A stretch of 64,000 nt of DNA, taken from NCBI RefSeq assembly GCF_003439925.1, contig NZ_QQRR01000001.1, positions 1,302,001 through 1,366,000 on the forward strand, written 5' to 3'. This DNA is from Haloprofundus halophilus. GTDB taxonomy: Archaea > Halobacteriota > Halobacteria > Halobacteriales > Haloferacaceae. Below, in pieces: positions 63,028 through 64,000 of this stretch. Position numbers and translations under genes: made by a program. Numbering within the stretch: the stretch's first letter is position 1; the number at the start of each line of letters is the position of its first letter. The notes below the pieces were generated by a model. That model did no database searches and was not told the DNA's origin. It saw nothing but the letters and a program-made list of their open reading frames with translations.

Positions 63028-63447
63028 ATGCGCGTCACGCTGTCGGACGACGCCCGCCGCTACCTCGGCGCGTTCGACGAGGAAACCGGCGCGAGCGCCA
63101 CCGACTGCCTCGTCTACGACGACCGAATCGTCGTCCTCGTCGGGGCGGGCGAGATGGGCAAGGCCATCGGTCCCGGCGGGAAGACGGTGAAGCGACTCGA
63201 GCGCAAACTCGGTCGAAACGTCGAACTCGTCGAGGACGCCGACACCCCCGAAGCGTTCGTCGCGAGCGCGCTCGCGCCGGCGACGGTCCGGCACGTGACC
63301 ATCAGCGACCAGAACGACCGCGTCGCCTACGTCGAAGTGGCCGACGGCGACCGCGGCGTCGCTATCGGTAAGCGCGGTCAAAACATCGAGACGGCGCGGA
63401 CGTTAGCGCGTCGACACTACGACATCGACGACATCCAACTGACGTAA
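63028..63447 (+). CDS. nusA: NusA-like KH-domain transcription factor
   Basis: The 139-aa protein has two KH domains and no S1 domain, as in archaeal NusA. The RNA-binding GXXG motifs are seen in VGAGEMGKAIGPGGKTVKRL and AIGKRGQNIETARTLARRHY. It probably binds RNA and helps termination or antitermination. It is the last gene of the polymerase block seen here. In other haloarchaea ribosomal proteins S12 and S7 follow. Confidence 0.94.
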   Translation: MRVTLSDDARRYLGAFDEETGASATDCLVYDDRIVVLVGAGEMGKAIGPGGKTVKRLERKLGRNVELVEDADTPEAFVASALAPATVRHVTISDQNDRVAYVEVADGDRGVAIGKRGQNIETARTLARRHYDIDDIQLT

Positions 63448-63567
63448 TCCGACGGGCCGTAGCCCAATCCTACCGCTCGGCACCGTCGCCGGTGCCCGAT
63501 TTAGGGATGTGACATGCAGTTATTACAAGCCCTATAACTATCTCACCGAGCGTCGTCTTGCTATCGT

Positions 63568-63951
63568 ATGTCACAGTCCGAGCAACCGGCGTCCGTCTCA
63601 GACGGACCACAGTCCGCCGCCGAGCGGCGCACTGCCGACTCCGAGTCCGGCGTCGACTCGGAGTGCCGGCCCTCCGTCTCGATACGATGTCCCTCCTGCG
63701 GCGAACGCATCAGTGCGACGTTGGCACTGTCCGGCGGCGAGTCCTCCGACGCGCGAGCGACCGACGACCCCGGTGAGTACGGGAAGCGAAAGCGAGCAGG
63801 AGAGGCGACCATCGCCGCCGACGGCGGAGTCGACACCGAGCACCAGCGCACAGCACCCGTCTCCGACCCGGCGCTCGAGGACGAACTCTGCGGAAAATCG
63901 GTGCAGTGCACGGACTGCGACGGGGAGTTCGAACTGCTGTTCTACTACTGA
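63568..63951 (+). CDS. small zinc-finger protein with acidic insertion
   Basis: The 127-aa protein has the two cysteine pairs CPSCG (about residues 42-46) and CTDCDG (about residues 117-122), which would bind zinc. Between them lies a 70-residue hydrophilic insertion rich in D, E, S and A (GGESSDARATDDPGEYGKRK). The N-terminus is a disordered serine/glutamate-rich stretch. It ends FELLFYY. It lies between the polymerase operon and the next part of the chromosome, outside this window. The role is not known. Confidence 0.66.
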   Translation: MSQSEQPASVSDGPQSAAERRTADSESGVDSECRPSVSIRCPSCGERISATLALSGGESSDARATDDPGEYGKRKRAGEATIAADGGVDTEHQRTAPVSDPALEDELCGKSVQCTDCDGEFELLFYY

Positions 63952-64000
63952 GCCTCGCCGAGCATCGGCTCCGAAGGTAGAACTGCCGGGCGACGTGGGC

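Overview
The window is a high-GC haloarchaeal chromosome segment, most likely from the Haloferacaceae. The evidence is acidic proteins, Tat signal peptides, archaeal RNA polymerase genes, a doublet histone, Orc1/Cdc6, archaeal CCA-adding enzyme, NucS, and a gene order (gapI, pgk, gapII, the zinc-finger gene of the HVO_0476 type, azf, rpa2, histone, deacetylase) that I recall from Haloferax. The species cannot be named from sequence alone.

Left part (1-5.2 kb): an NhaC-type antiporter, a membrane histidine kinase, a hypothetical gene and a malate:quinone oxidoreductase-like flavoprotein. From 5231 to 14946 lies an integrated element bounded by a 15-bp direct repeat that copies the 3' end of the elongator tRNA-Met gene. 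It carries a tyrosine recombinase, a winged-helix regulator, an AT-rich pair (AAA ATPase plus separate TOPRIM protein) resembling PARIS/OLD-type anti-phage systems, ribbon-helix-helix and AbrB-like small proteins, a 625-aa protein with an RNase-type HEPN motif, and a replication/regulation-like winged-helix protein with two small zinc ribbons. The tRNA-Met has a 32-nt intron with a canonical bulge-helix-bulge. Just upstream of it is a gene with homing-endonuclease-associated repeats and a nuclease fold whose 5' end looks frameshifted.

Middle part (15.9-48.5 kb): tRNA-Asn, cca, then a compact chromatin and replication block (deacetylase, histone, RPA) next to orc1/cdc6 and a set of repeats that looks like a replication origin. 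After this come tRNA-Arg, a secreted beta-helix protein, several haloarchaeal hypothetical genes, an F420-type oxidoreductase, Azf glucose-6-phosphate dehydrogenase, MptD-like and creatininase-family enzymes, an ABC exporter, tRNA-Val, tRNA-Phe, a MATE transporter, NUDIX, cold-shock protein, NucS, ribosomal protein L10e, a RimK-like ligase, Hsp20, and the lower glycolysis genes gapI, pgk and gapII.

Right part (48.5-64 kb): regulators, two protein-repair methyltransferases, a HerA-like ATPase, two tRNA-Asp genes flanking a PD-(D/E)XK endonuclease, and the RNA polymerase operon rpoH-rpoB2-rpoB1-rpoA1-rpoA2-nusA.

The most unusual pattern is that four tRNA types (Arg, Val, Phe, Asp), and also rpl10e, are followed by hairpin units whose outer arm repeats the 3' end of the gene itself. 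I call these 3'-echo hairpins. No rRNA genes and no CRISPR array were seen.
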